DNA from: Paenibacillus agri
Lineage (GTDB): Bacteria > Bacillota > Bacilli > Paenibacillales > Paenibacillaceae
Assembly (NCBI RefSeq): GCF_013359945.1
Contig: NZ_JABWCS010000213.1
Location: 1-64,000 of the forward strand
Direction of reading: 5' to 3'
Length of the DNA stretch: 64,000 nucleotides
Shown: in pieces, positions 1-8,454 of the stretch
How the letters are laid out: every line of letters starts with the position of its first letter
How positions within the stretch are numbered: position 1 is the first letter of the stretch
Notes under the pieces: generated by a model
Told to the model about the DNA's origin: nothing
What the model saw: only the letters and a program-made list of their open reading frames with translations
The model's database searches: none
Program-made: the position numbers and the translations under genes

Positions 1-84
1 AAACGAATTCACAGTAAACTGGGATATCTGTCTCCAGATCGTTTCGAGTCACTGTACTACAGCAATCTAAAACTAGCGAATTGA
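1..84 (+). CDS. C-terminal end of an IS3-family transposase (partial)
   Basis: The window opens inside a reading frame of 27 codons that stops at 82-84. It contains the HSKLGYLSP followed by FE pattern that ends the DDE integrase domain of IS3/IS150-type OrfB transposases. The rest lies upstream of the window. The bases after the stop, to about 112, include a TGTCCACT..TTGACA stretch like the terminal region of such elements. A copy of dispersed repeat family II begins abruptly right after it, so the IS seems to have inserted into that repeat. Confidence 0.7.
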   Translation, partial: KRIHSKLGYLSPDRFESLYYSNLKLAN

Positions 85-112
85 CCCTATTTACTGTGTC
101 CACTCTATTGAC

Positions 113-260
113 AGAGGTACATTATTGCACTTAATCGCTACTAACCCTTAGCTGCAGAGGATTTAAGGTACAGAAATGCCGTTAATTACACTTCTTCCTT
201 CTTATATAAACTCTCTTTTTCTTGGCTATAATTTAATGCGTTCTATATAGTCGGTGAGCT
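113..260 (+). repeat. Dispersed repeat family II, right half only
   Basis: This stretch matches the right half of the elements at 18181-18450 and 27774-28030. It carries GGTAC..TTGCACTTAATC, then TTAGCTGCAGAGGATTTAAG, then AAATGCCGTTAATT, a CTCTCTTTTTCTTGG stretch and a terminal GCGTTCTATATAG. The left half is missing and the IS3-type end stands in its place. From 261 to 531 I see no gene. Confidence 0.7.
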
Positions 261-372
261 GTGCCCATTCACACCGCTATTATGCCTTGATCTCCTGGTT
301 ATATCCGGGGAACATGCCATGGATGATGAAGAGACTAAAGATATAAGCTAAAAGTTCAATAAGTAAAAAATA

Positions 373-395
373 CAACATATGAAAAATTCACAACA
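373..395 (+). repeat. 23-bp exact repeat, copy 1
   Basis: A 23-bp sequence containing CATATGAAAAATTCAC is found identically at 9100-9122, in the same orientation and about 8.7 kb away. It is asymmetric. The second copy lies upstream of the Rtp homologue, so a Ter-like binding site is possible but untested. Confidence 0.6.
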
Positions 396-531
396 ATAGA
401 GATATCCAGAGCATCGAGCCTACAATTGCTGTGAAATTTGCATAGACGCTCTTACTATACACAGAAAGGTTATAAGGAAACGATTACATAATAGCTGTCA
501 GGGTGAAAACAACATTTTGTTGTTATATATA

Positions 532-561
532 TTGACATAAAAGCGTGTGAATACGTAGAAT
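532..561 (+). promoter_or_regulatory. Candidate sigma-A promoter for the ATP-grasp operon
   Basis: TTGACA at 532-537 and TAGAAT at 556-561 are separated by 18 bp, about 95 bp upstream of the start codon at 657. The downstream genes at 657, 2156 and 3106 would be its operon. Confidence 0.5.
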
Positions 562-656
562 GAAAATAAAACCAGCGTTAATTCACATTTTTTTCTAGAA
601 TGAAACGAAATTATTGTCAGAAAACATTACATTTATCCGGAAGGAGAGTCGGGCTC

Positions 657-2123
657 ATGTCCAAACTCGATCCACTGCTCGGCCTATCCCCGTATCCGCT
701 ATTTCATTACTATGATGAGATGTATGCCGATGCGCGGAGTGTCAGGCCCCACTATCAACATGTGAGCCGTATGTTTGCCGGAATGAGTCCCGAAGAGCTG
801 CAGGGGAAGCAGAACCTCATGCAGCGTCGGATGATGGAAGAAGGCATTACATTTACACTATACAATCCGGCTCAGGACCATCCAATGGAACGGACGATTC
901 CTTTTGATATGGTGCCGCGGATTATCCCGAAGGGGGAATGGGAGCGGCTGGAGGCCGGGATCGTACAGCGCATTACGGCGCTCAATTTGTTCATTCATGA
1001 TATTTATCATGAGCAGAACATTGTGAAGGATGGAATTGTGCCGCGTCGAATGATCCTCTCCAATTGTTATTTCCGGCCAGAGATGGCGGGACTGCGTGTT
1101 CCAGGCGGGGCCTATGTCACTACCTCCGGTATTGATCTCATCCGCCATCATGATGGAAAGTATTATGTGCTGGAGGATAACCTGCGTACACCATCAGGGT
1201 TCTCTTATTTGTTCAAAGGGAGATCGCTGATGAATCAGCTGTTCCCTGAACTTTCCCTGGCCAGCTCGATTCGAGATGTGGATCACAGCCTTAACTGCTT
1301 TTTATCCGTGCTACGCAGCTTGTCTCCTTCACGGACGCGGGACCCGGTCATCGCACTGCTGACACCAGGTGAATATAACTCGGCGTATTACGAGCATGCC
1401 TTCCTCGCACAACAGATGGGAATTCATCTGGTCGAGGGACGTGATCTGGTCGCCCGTGATCATAAAATCTATTTGAAATCCATGGATGGTCTGCGCCGTG
1501 TGGATGTGCTGTACCGAAGATTGGATGATGATTATATTGATCCACTGGCCTTTCAGCCCGATTCGTTACTCGGTGTAGCCGGACTCATGAATGCCTACAG
1601 GGCTGGCAATATTGCGATTGCCAATGCTCCGGGAACAGGGGTGGCGGACGACAAGGCTATTTACGTGTATGTACCGGACATGATTCGATACTATCTCAAG
1701 GAAGAACCGATGCTGGACAACGTGCCGACCTATTTGCTGTCCAAAGCGGAGGAGCGTCAGTACGTGCTGGATCACTTGGAGGATATGGTTGTGAAAGAAA
1801 CTTCGCTATCCGGCGGATACGGCATGCTGATTGGTAGTGAGGCGACCCGGGAAGAACAAAACGAGTTCCGATTGAAGATTCTGGCCGATCCTGAGCGTTA
1901 TATTGCCCAGCCCATCATGTCCTTGTCTAGAGCGCCGGTATTGTCGGAGTCAGGGGGAATGACGCCACGGCACATTGACCTTAGAGCATTTGTCCTGATG
2001 GGAGCGGACTGCAAGCCGCATGTGATTCCCGGCGGACTAACTCGCGTGGCCATGAGAGAAGGTTCGCTTGTTGTCAATTCCTCACAGGGTGGAGGGGTTA
2101 AGGATACCTGGGTGATGGCCTGA
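657..2123 (+). CDS. Circularly permuted ATP-grasp protein (DUF404/DUF407 type)
   Basis: This 488-residue protein belongs to the circularly permuted ATP-grasp family, predicted amidoligases that join a carboxylate to an amine using ATP. Visible hallmarks are EDNLRTPSG (173-181), KETSLSGGYGM (380-390) and PGGLTRVA (458-465). The ATG at 657 is preferred over an upstream in-frame ATG at 600 because GGAAGGAGA lies at a proper distance before it. It is followed by an alpha-E protein and a transglutaminase-like protein in the same direction, an arrangement recurrent in bacteria and proposed to make or process a peptide-like metabolite. The substrate is unknown. Confidence 0.88.
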   Translation: MSKLDPLLGLSPYPLFHYYDEMYADARSVRPHYQHVSRMFAGMSPEELQGKQNLMQRRMMEEGITFTLYNPAQDHPMERTIPFDMVPRIIPKGEWERLEAGIVQRITALNLFIHDIYHEQNIVKDGIVPRRMILSNCYFRPEMAGLRVPGGAYVTTSGIDLIRHHDGKYYVLEDNLRTPSGFSYLFKGRSLMNQLFPELSLASSIRDVDHSLNCFLSVLRSLSPSRTRDPVIALLTPGEYNSAYYEHAFLAQQMGIHLVEGRDLVARDHKIYLKSMDGLRRVDVLYRRLDDDYIDPLAFQPDSLLGVAGLMNAYRAGNIAIANAPGTGVADDKAIYVYVPDMIRYYLKEEPMLDNVPTYLLSKAEERQYVLDHLEDMVVKETSLSGGYGMLIGSEATREEQNEFRLKILADPERYIAQPIMSLSRAPVLSESGGMTPRHIDLRAFVLMGADCKPHVIPGGLTRVAMREGSLVVNSSQGGGVKDTWVMA

Positions 2124-2155
2124 TATTTTAAATTAGAAAAAAGGGGTGGCTGACG

Positions 2156-3109
2156 ATGCTGAATCGCAATGCAGAGGCGTTATTTTGGATAGGCCGGTAT
2201 ATTGAACGGGCAGAGAACCATGCACGGCTGATCGACGTCCATTATCATATTCAGCAAGAGGCGGATTTTCAGCAGGAAGGTCATAAATGGTCACGGCTGA
2301 TCGATGCACTCGGGGTACGAAGTGAATACAGTCAACAGTTCGAAACCTTCTCCGAACAGGATGTGTTGTCCTTCATTACGCTGGATCTCGGCAATCCCAA
2401 TTCCCTCTTCTCCTGTGTTCATCATGCAAGAAATAATCTGCGCACCCTGCGCCAGCACCTGCCCAGTGAGCTATGGGATATTGTGAATAGCTTTAATCTC
2501 TGGCTGGGAGAACGTTCAGTGGCGGATATTATGCGCGGACCGCATCAGTTCTATCGTCACGTTAAGGAGCGTACGGCCATGTTCCTTGGCGCAGAACAGT
2601 CGGTGATGGTGCGGGGAAATGAGTGGCATTTTATTGAGAGCGGTCGTTTCCTGGAACGAGCGGAGAATACGACTCGGATTCTTCAGTCAGTCACGGCATC
2701 ATGCAAGGACAAGGACATCAATGCGATGTACACTCAGCTTCAGGCGGTACTCAAATCCGTGAGCGGATACCAAGCCTTCAGGCGGTATTATGCTGATGCT
2801 GTCTCACCGGAAAGTATTCTGGAGTTTCTGATTGGAAGTGCGCAATTTCCGAGGTCGATCTGTTTTTCCTTTCATAAGCTGGGTGAACATCTGGCAGCAC
2901 TTGAGCTTGACGGATCTGACAAAGGGTCAGGGTATGAGCGAGTGATCCGGCAAGCGGGTAGAATCCAGGCGGAGCTGGATTATATGGAGAAGGAGGAAAT
3001 GTCCGGCGACATGGTAGAGCATGTGCTGCAAGCGCTGGTACAATCCTGCGAGCGGCTGGGTAAAACGATGGAAGGCGCCTTTTTTCGGCGGGAAGGCATC
3101 TCAGCATGA
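2156..3109 (+). CDS. Alpha-E domain protein (DUF403)
   Basis: The 317-residue, largely helical protein has the duplicated family signature: NRNAEALFWIGRYIERAEN at the N-terminus and FIESGRFLERAENTTRI near the middle. Alpha-E proteins have no established activity; they almost always sit beside a circularly permuted ATP-grasp gene and a transglutaminase-like gene, as here. An RBS (AAGGGGTGG) precedes the ATG 32 bp after the ATP-grasp gene. Its stop overlaps the next start (ATGA), so the two are translationally coupled. The role in the pathway is inferred only from this association. Confidence 0.88.
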   Translation: MLNRNAEALFWIGRYIERAENHARLIDVHYHIQQEADFQQEGHKWSRLIDALGVRSEYSQQFETFSEQDVLSFITLDLGNPNSLFSCVHHARNNLRTLRQHLPSELWDIVNSFNLWLGERSVADIMRGPHQFYRHVKERTAMFLGAEQSVMVRGNEWHFIESGRFLERAENTTRILQSVTASCKDKDINAMYTQLQAVLKSVSGYQAFRRYYADAVSPESILEFLIGSAQFPRSICFSFHKLGEHLAALELDGSDKGSGYERVIRQAGRIQAELDYMEKEEMSGDMVEHVLQALVQSCERLGKTMEGAFFRREGISA

Positions 3110-3972
3110 AAATCCAAATCCACCATACAACGACATATACTTACCCCGAGCCGGTTACGGACAGTGTCAATGAAATTCGTCTCACGCCGCGCACCAACTA
3201 TCGTCAGTCCTGCTATCACCATGAGGTGGAGGTGCATCCGCCGGCTAATCTGCTGACGTACGAGGATTTTTTCGGCAACCGCGTTCACGCTTATTCGGTC
3301 AATAAGCCGCATACCGAGATGGTTATCCATACCAAGGCCACGGTGGTGACACTCGATAAAGCGCAGGGTGCTGGTTTGCCGTCCATCCCGCTGGCAGAGC
3401 AGGTGAAGCTTCTGGGGGATTCCAGGTTCCAGAACCGGTATATCGAATTTATTTTGCCAACTAGCTATACGGAAGTGACGCCTGAACTGGTTGAGTTTGC
3501 TTCACAGTATCCTTTTGACGCTGCCGAAGGGATGTATGAATGGGTCAAACAGTTATCTTCGACGATCTTTGAGCAGTTCACGTATGACCCGGAGGCAACG
3601 AGCGTGAATACAACGGTTAAAAAAGCATTAAAGCTTAAACGCGGCGTCTGTCAGGATTATGCGCATTTGATGATCGCGGTCTGCCGAAGCGTCGGGTTGC
3701 CATCAAGGTATGTGAGCGGATATCATTTTGTTGGGGATTTGCAGGGAGGAAATGCGGATTTTGAACAGGCTTCGCATGCATGGGTAGAGACCCACATTCC
3801 AGGTACGGGCTGGCTGGGCTTTGATCCTACTAACGACACTGAAGTGAACTGGCGTTATATTAAGCTGGGGCACGGAAGGGACTACAAGGATATTGTACCT
3901 GTCAAAGGGGTATACCGGGGCAACGCGGGATCTCTAACGGTAAAGGTGGATGTAACACGCCTGGATAAATAG
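3106..3972 (+). CDS. Transglutaminase-like cysteine protease family protein
   Basis: The 288-residue protein has an N-terminal beta-rich domain (1-80, starting with IHHTTTYTY and NEIRLTPRT) and a papain-like transglutaminase core. The likely triad is C182 in RGVCQDYAH, H224 in ASHAWVE and D240 in GFDPTN. Bacterial members are thought to act as peptidases or amide-processing enzymes rather than crosslinkers. It overlaps the alpha-E gene by 4 bp and ends the triad, with a terminator just after it. No signal peptide is seen, so a cytoplasmic role is likely. The substrate is unknown. Confidence 0.88.
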   Translation: MKIQIHHTTTYTYPEPVTDSVNEIRLTPRTNYRQSCYHHEVEVHPPANLLTYEDFFGNRVHAYSVNKPHTEMVIHTKATVVTLDKAQGAGLPSIPLAEQVKLLGDSRFQNRYIEFILPTSYTEVTPELVEFASQYPFDAAEGMYEWVKQLSSTIFEQFTYDPEATSVNTTVKKALKLKRGVCQDYAHLMIAVCRSVGLPSRYVSGYHFVGDLQGGNADFEQASHAWVETHIPGTGWLGFDPTNDTEVNWRYIKLGHGRDYKDIVPVKGVYRGNAGSLTVKVDVTRLDK

Positions 3973-3977
3973 AAGTA

Positions 3978-4018
3978 GAGGGGCTGACTGATTGTGAAAA
4001 TCAGGTCAGTCCCTCTTT
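3978..4018 (+). terminator. Rho-independent terminator of the ATP-grasp operon
   Basis: An imperfect GC-rich stem, AGGGGCTGACTGATT paired with AATCAGGTCAGTCCCT across a short A-rich loop, is followed by TCTTTAT. Confidence 0.75.
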
Positions 4019-4049
4019 ATGTTTGGGATAGATTAGGAGGGGGCATAAA

Positions 4050-4338
4050 TTGTCATTAATGATGCAGAATTACTGTTATCTTAAGAAAGCTAATGTAGAT
4101 CCGCTAAAAAACATACATGTTCCACCCGGGATACGTTCGTTCAATCCCTGGTCTGACCTGTACATAGCATTTATAATTATATCAACGGGCTATACCCAGT
4201 GATGCGCCCCTTGCTTCCGAAACAGCTGATCTCTCTCTGGAGGAGATTGGCCAAGCCTTGAACAACAGTGTTAATAGAGGCCTTGAGCGAAACATTCTGA
4301 AGAATGCTAATATTGCAGCTTTAACGGCCAAAGGATAA
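4050..4338 (+). pseudogene. Possible small decayed gene with one frameshift
   Basis: A TTG codon at 4050 sits 6 bp after a strong AGGAGGGGG. It opens a 50-residue frame with a hydrophobic LYIAFIII segment and stops at 4202. An overlapping second frame continues to 4338 with a plausible amphipathic sequence (ASETADLSLEEIGQAL, NRGLERNILKNANI). Together they could be one gene broken near 4195-4205, or an intact 50-residue peptide gene followed by noise. I do not recognise the family. Confidence 0.3.
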
Positions 4339-4378
4339 GGATAAAATAACAGAATAACACAAACATTGGAGGTGTAAT

Positions 4379-5053
4379 ATGATTATTAAAGAAGTAACAC
4401 TTTGGACTGGGAATTTAGAAAAGACTCGCAGCTACTATAGAGACAAGCTGGAACTTGAGATCTCCGCGGAAGCTCCAGGACAGTTTGCCGTACAGATTGG
4501 CACTACGAAAGTAACCTTTCATGCAATAGACATGCCAGAGAAACCCTACTACCATCTGGCATTTAATATACCGGCCCAGCAATTTGCCGAAGCTAAAGCA
4601 TGGGCCAAGTCAAGGCTTACGCTGAACGAGGTGAAGGGGGAGGACGAGGTGTTCTTTGAAAGCTGGAACGCACATGCCTTTTACTTTGAAGACCCTTCAG
4701 GAAATCTGCTGGAATTCATCGCTCGTCATAATCTGGAGCATCCTGCCGAGGTGCCTTTCTCAGCCAGTGCGCTCCTTGGCGTCAGCGAAGTTGGAATAGT
4801 CACCGATGAAGTGCTTCCGCTTGTGAGACAGTTAAACGATTTTGGTATTCCGAGCTGGGGAGAGGTGAGTGAAGGCTTCACTCCAGTTGGGGATGAAACC
4901 GGCTTGGGCATTGTGGTAAAAAGGGGCCGTCAGTGGTTCTTCTCCAATCTGAACGCCGAATTTTATCCCCTGGAGATGCTGGTAGAAGGCATCGGAAGAC
5001 TTTCGTTTCCAGAGTTAAATGTTGTGAACAAAAAAACCAACGATATAGATTGA
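4379..5053 (+). CDS. VOC (glyoxalase/dioxygenase superfamily) protein, two modules
   Basis: The 224-residue protein is of the vicinal oxygen chelate fold. It begins with KEVTLWTGNLEKTRSYYRDKL, and FYFEDPSGNLLEFIAR ends the first module (about 1-118). The second half has ALLGVSEVGIVTDEV. An RBS (TTGGAGGTGTAA) precedes the ATG. VOC proteins include dioxygenases, glyoxalases and resistance proteins, and I cannot assign a substrate. The final residues (after VVNKKTND) and the stop codon lie inside the left terminal repeat of a MITE-like element, so the native C-terminus may have been replaced. Confidence 0.8.
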   Translation: MIIKEVTLWTGNLEKTRSYYRDKLELEISAEAPGQFAVQIGTTKVTFHAIDMPEKPYYHLAFNIPAQQFAEAKAWAKSRLTLNEVKGEDEVFFESWNAHAFYFEDPSGNLLEFIARHNLEHPAEVPFSASALLGVSEVGIVTDEVLPLVRQLNDFGIPSWGEVSEGFTPVGDETGLGIVVKRGRQWFFSNLNAEFYPLEMLVEGIGRLSFPELNVVNKKTNDID

Positions 5054-5294
5054 ACTAAAAAATTTAACGTAAGGGGAACGGAATGGAGGGGAAGTTTGGA
5101 ACTGAAGGTGCGAAAGTGACTGCCTAAAAGCTTTTCGTAGAAAAGCTGGCATTGGAAGCAAAGGATGTCTCCGGATTTTATCCGCTGATAGCGGTACAAT
5201 CTAAAGAAACTTGGGGACAACAGCGGCCGGGAGTTCATGCGTTTTCCGCAATGACGATCTAACCCCGTGTAAGAACTCTAAGTTCAATCTATAT
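5043..5294 (+). mobile_element. MITE-like element, family I, copy A
   Basis: A perfect 14-bp terminal inverted repeat, ATATAGATTGAACT at 5043-5056 and its complement at 5281-5294, bounds about 250 bp with no coding capacity. Inside are GAAGTTTGGAACTG and a palindromic core (CCGCTGATAGCGG) within a longer hairpin, then GGGGACAACAGCGGCC. The same internal motifs occur at 47887-48100 and 54405-54560 in the opposite orientation. The left end overlaps the stop codon of the VOC gene. Confidence 0.7.
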
Positions 5295-5861
5295 AATACG
5301 TATCAAGATTTCGTGTTGGTCATTTGGATTCTTCTTGGTATACTGTTTTTAAGCATGACCTGTATCTTTTCGTTGGTGTGAAGGTTATGGGGAACTGGAT
5401 ATCAAGTTTGGAAGGGTAGGTTTTTACAAAGGAAGCGTATACGTGATGAAGAGGCTTGTTAGCGCAAGCGATCACGCCCCCCTTTGTAGGACTTGCCCTC
5501 TTTTCTTTTTTATAATAATTATTCTTGGATTTTAGGGATCTACCTCAATATCAGTGCTTGCTTAGCCATGTAACGGACACCAGAGACTTTATTGTCTATC
5601 GATTCAAGCATTTAGAAAGATAACGGACTCCAGAGACCTTATGGGCAGTAATTAAGCTAAACAACCACGGTTTGGGAGAAATTAGCGTCCCCTGAGTCCT
5701 TTGCATATTCCCGAAGCAGCTTCATGTGCAAAATAACGGCTATACGGTCCGTTAGGTCTCATGCGTGAGTTTCAATCTTCTGAATCCTGGGTGACAGGCT
5801 CGGGAGCAAATCCTCTGAGAAGACGAATAATGATGATATTAACAGATAACGGAGAGATACG
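5295..5861. other. Intergenic region with a structured stretch and short direct repeats
   Basis: No gene is seen. At 5426-5487 three nested stems can pair (ACAAAGG/CCTTTGT, CGTGAT/ATCACG, GCTTG/CAAGC), followed by a T-rich stretch, which would suit a terminator-like or structured RNA. At 5571-5592 and 5621-5642 a 22-bp sequence (TAACGGACNCCAGAGAC..) is repeated with a 50-bp period and two differences. Confidence 0.45.
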
Positions 5862-8357
5862 ATGGAACAACTTCCAATACACCAGGTGCTGCCTGACCTG
5901 AAAAATATACTGGCTTCTAGTACAAACGCTATTCTCGTGGCAGAGCCGGGAGCGGGTAAAACTACCGGAACGCCCCCGGCTTTTCTAGATGAGCCATGGA
6001 TGGAGGGCAAGACCATCCTGATGCTGGAGCCCCGCAGACTGGCGGCTCGTTCTGCTGCGACCTACATTGCTTCCCGATTGGGTGAAAGTGTAGGACAGAC
6101 GGTAGGTTACCGAATGCGCATGGATACTAAAGTCGGCCCTCAGACACGAATCATTGTCGTTACTGAAGGCGTGCTGACCCGGATGCTGCAAAGCGATCCT
6201 ACACTTGGCGATGTGGGTCTTGTGATCTTCGATGAATTCCACGAACGCAGCCTGCATGCTGATCTGGGGCTGGCTCTGACGCTGGAAGCTCAGGCGGTGC
6301 TTCGGGAGGATCTTCGCATCCTGATCATGTCGGCGACTTTGGAAACGGAGCGGGTATCATCTCTGCTGGGGGGCGCCCCTGTAGTAGATTGTCCCGGACG
6401 GACTTATCCGGTAGAAACGGTCTATTCGCCTGTTCCTACGGCTGCCCACATCGAGAAATCCGCGGCTGTGGCTGTGCGGAGGGCCTTAGCTGAGCAGCCG
6501 GGGGATGTTCTCGTGTTCCTGCCGGGGGAACGGGAAATCCGCCGGACCCAGCGGGAGCTGGAGGCCGCTATTCTGCCGCAAGGAACGGTCCTGCGTCCGC
6601 TTTATGGACAGCTGCCGCAGACTGCACAAGACGCTGCGGTTGCTCCGGCGGTGCCGGGACAACGTAAGGTCGTGCTGGCCACTTCTATCGCCGAGACGAG
6701 CTTGACGATTCAAGGTGTACGCACGGTCATTGATACCGGACTGCGGCGTACACAGGTGTTCTCGCCGCGTACGGGGATGCCGCGCCTGGAGACGGTGCCG
6801 GTGTCGAAGGCTTCAGCCGACCAGCGGCGCGGCCGGGCGGGCCGTACAGCTCCCGGTGTCTGCTACAGGCTGTGGAGCCAGGAGGAGCATTACCGACTCC
6901 CGGACGAGAACGTGCCGGAGATCAAGGAAGCCGATCTGACGCAGCTCGCTCTTGAACTGGCCGTGTGGGGCGTGCCGGACCCGGCAGCCCTGCCGTGGCT
7001 GGACGCGCCGCCCGCCGCGCCTTACGCGCAGGGCGCGGCGCTGCTGCGCCAGCTTGGCGCGCTGGACGCCAGCGGCGCCATCACCCCGCACGGCCGCAGC
7101 ATGGCCGCGCTGGGTGCGCACCCGCGCATCGCGCACATGCTGCTGCGCGGGCAAGGGCTTGGCGCTGCCCCGCTGGCCTGCCGGCTGGCAGCGCTGCTGC
7201 AGGAGCGGGACCTGCTGCGCGGTCCCGCCGGGGGCGATTGCGACCTCACGCTGCGCGTAGAGGCGCTGCTCCGGTTCGAGCGCTCCGCCGGTGCTGACGG
7301 CGGCGGAGCTGATCTTGCGGCGCTGCGCACGGTGCAGCGCGAGAGCCGGAACTACCTGGCGCAGCTGAAGGCCTCGCCAGGGGAAGAGCCGGACAGCAGC
7401 CTATGTGGACTGCTGCTGTCGTTCGCCTACCCCGACCGGATCGGGCAGAGACGCGGCGAAGGCGCGTTTCTGCTGTCAGGAGGCCGGGGGGCGGCGATGA
7501 GAGAAGGGCAGCCGCTGGAACGCTCCGCGTATATTGTGGCTGCCTCTGTGGATGATCAGGGTCCGCACAGCCGGATTTTGCTGGCTGCGGAGTTGGGTGA
7601 AATGCAAATGCTATCCCACCATGAGGACAGCATCGTGGAAGAAGCCGAAGTCTATTGGGATAAGGATAGCGGGAGCGTGAAGGCGCGGCGTCGCACGCGA
7701 CTGGGTGCCCTCATTCTCAAGGAGACGACCCATGAGCGCCCTTCGGCAGAAGAGGCAGCAGAGGGATTGCTGGCGGCTATTGCGTCTGAAGGGCTGGAGG
7801 TACTGCCTTGGGAGAAGGGTCCGCAGCAGCTTCGCCAGCGGATGATGTTCATGCATGGCTTGCGTGAGGATTGGCCGGATGTATCTGATTCCGCACTTTT
7901 GGAGTCACTTGCTGACTGGCTGGGTCCATATCTGCACGGGATGCGTAGCTTGCGTGATCTTCAGCGGCTGCCCCTGGCCCGGGCGCTGGAGGATCTGCTG
8001 GATTGGAAGCAGCGTCAGACGCTGGAACAGGAAGCGCCTACCCATATTACCGTACCAAGCGGCTCGCGGTTGCCTATAGATTACGGCAATCCGGCTGCTC
8101 CTGTGCTGGCGGTACGGCTACAGGAAATGTTCGGTCAACAGGATACACCGAGACTTGGTGGGGGACGGGTGCCGGTCCTGCTGCACCTCTTGTCGCCAGC
8201 AAGAAGACCCATGCAGGTTACATCGGATCTTGCGAGCTTTTGGCGTAATACATATTTCGAGGTCAAGAAAGATTTGAAGGGCCGATATCCTAAGCATTAT
8301 TGGCCGGATGATCCGCTGCAGGCGGTGCCGACGAGCCGCACCCGGCCTGTAAAATAG
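5862..8357 (+). CDS. hrpB: ATP-dependent helicase HrpB
   Basis: The 831-residue protein is a DEAH-type superfamily 2 helicase of the HrpB family, at that family's usual length. It has Walker A GAGKT (30-34), a DEFH motif II (VIFDEFHERSLHADLG), SATL motif III, QRRGRAGRTAPG motif VI, the HA2/ratchet region and the HrpB-specific C-terminal domain. GGAGAG precedes the ATG. The biological role in bacteria is poorly defined; RNA substrates are assumed. Codons for roughly residues 360-490 (about 6950-7340) are far more GC-rich than the rest of the gene, which may reflect recombination with a GC-rich donor. Confidence 0.93.
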   Translation: MEQLPIHQVLPDLKNILASSTNAILVAEPGAGKTTGTPPAFLDEPWMEGKTILMLEPRRLAARSAATYIASRLGESVGQTVGYRMRMDTKVGPQTRIIVVTEGVLTRMLQSDPTLGDVGLVIFDEFHERSLHADLGLALTLEAQAVLREDLRILIMSATLETERVSSLLGGAPVVDCPGRTYPVETVYSPVPTAAHIEKSAAVAVRRALAEQPGDVLVFLPGEREIRRTQRELEAAILPQGTVLRPLYGQLPQTAQDAAVAPAVPGQRKVVLATSIAETSLTIQGVRTVIDTGLRRTQVFSPRTGMPRLETVPVSKASADQRRGRAGRTAPGVCYRLWSQEEHYRLPDENVPEIKEADLTQLALELAVWGVPDPAALPWLDAPPAAPYAQGAALLRQLGALDASGAITPHGRSMAALGAHPRIAHMLLRGQGLGAAPLACRLAALLQERDLLRGPAGGDCDLTLRVEALLRFERSAGADGGGADLAALRTVQRESRNYLAQLKASPGEEPDSSLCGLLLSFAYPDRIGQRRGEGAFLLSGGRGAAMREGQPLERSAYIVAASVDDQGPHSRILLAAELGEMQMLSHHEDSIVEEAEVYWDKDSGSVKARRRTRLGALILKETTHERPSAEEAAEGLLAAIASEGLEVLPWEKGPQQLRQRMMFMHGLREDWPDVSDSALLESLADWLGPYLHGMRSLRDLQRLPLARALEDLLDWKQRQTLEQEAPTHITVPSGSRLPIDYGNPAAPVLAVRLQEMFGQQDTPRLGGGRVPVLLHLLSPARRPMQVTSDLASFWRNTYFEVKKDLKGRYPKHYWPDDPLQAVPTSRTRPVK

Positions 8358-8454
8358 GGGCTGTATTACAGGCGCTGAAGATTCTTCTGCTGATTTGTCC
8401 TTCGCTAATGGGGTAATAACATAGCGAACGATAATAACGAAGGAGGACTTTCAA

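Noticed and set aside
600..656. Upstream in-frame ATG for the ATP-grasp gene
   Set aside because: It lacks an RBS, while GGAAGGAGA lies before the ATG at 657 and the family begins there.
6965..7297. Several long open frames inside the hrpB GC-rich region on both strands
   Set aside because: They are produced by high GC and have no RBS or recognisable family; the hrpB frame explains the region.
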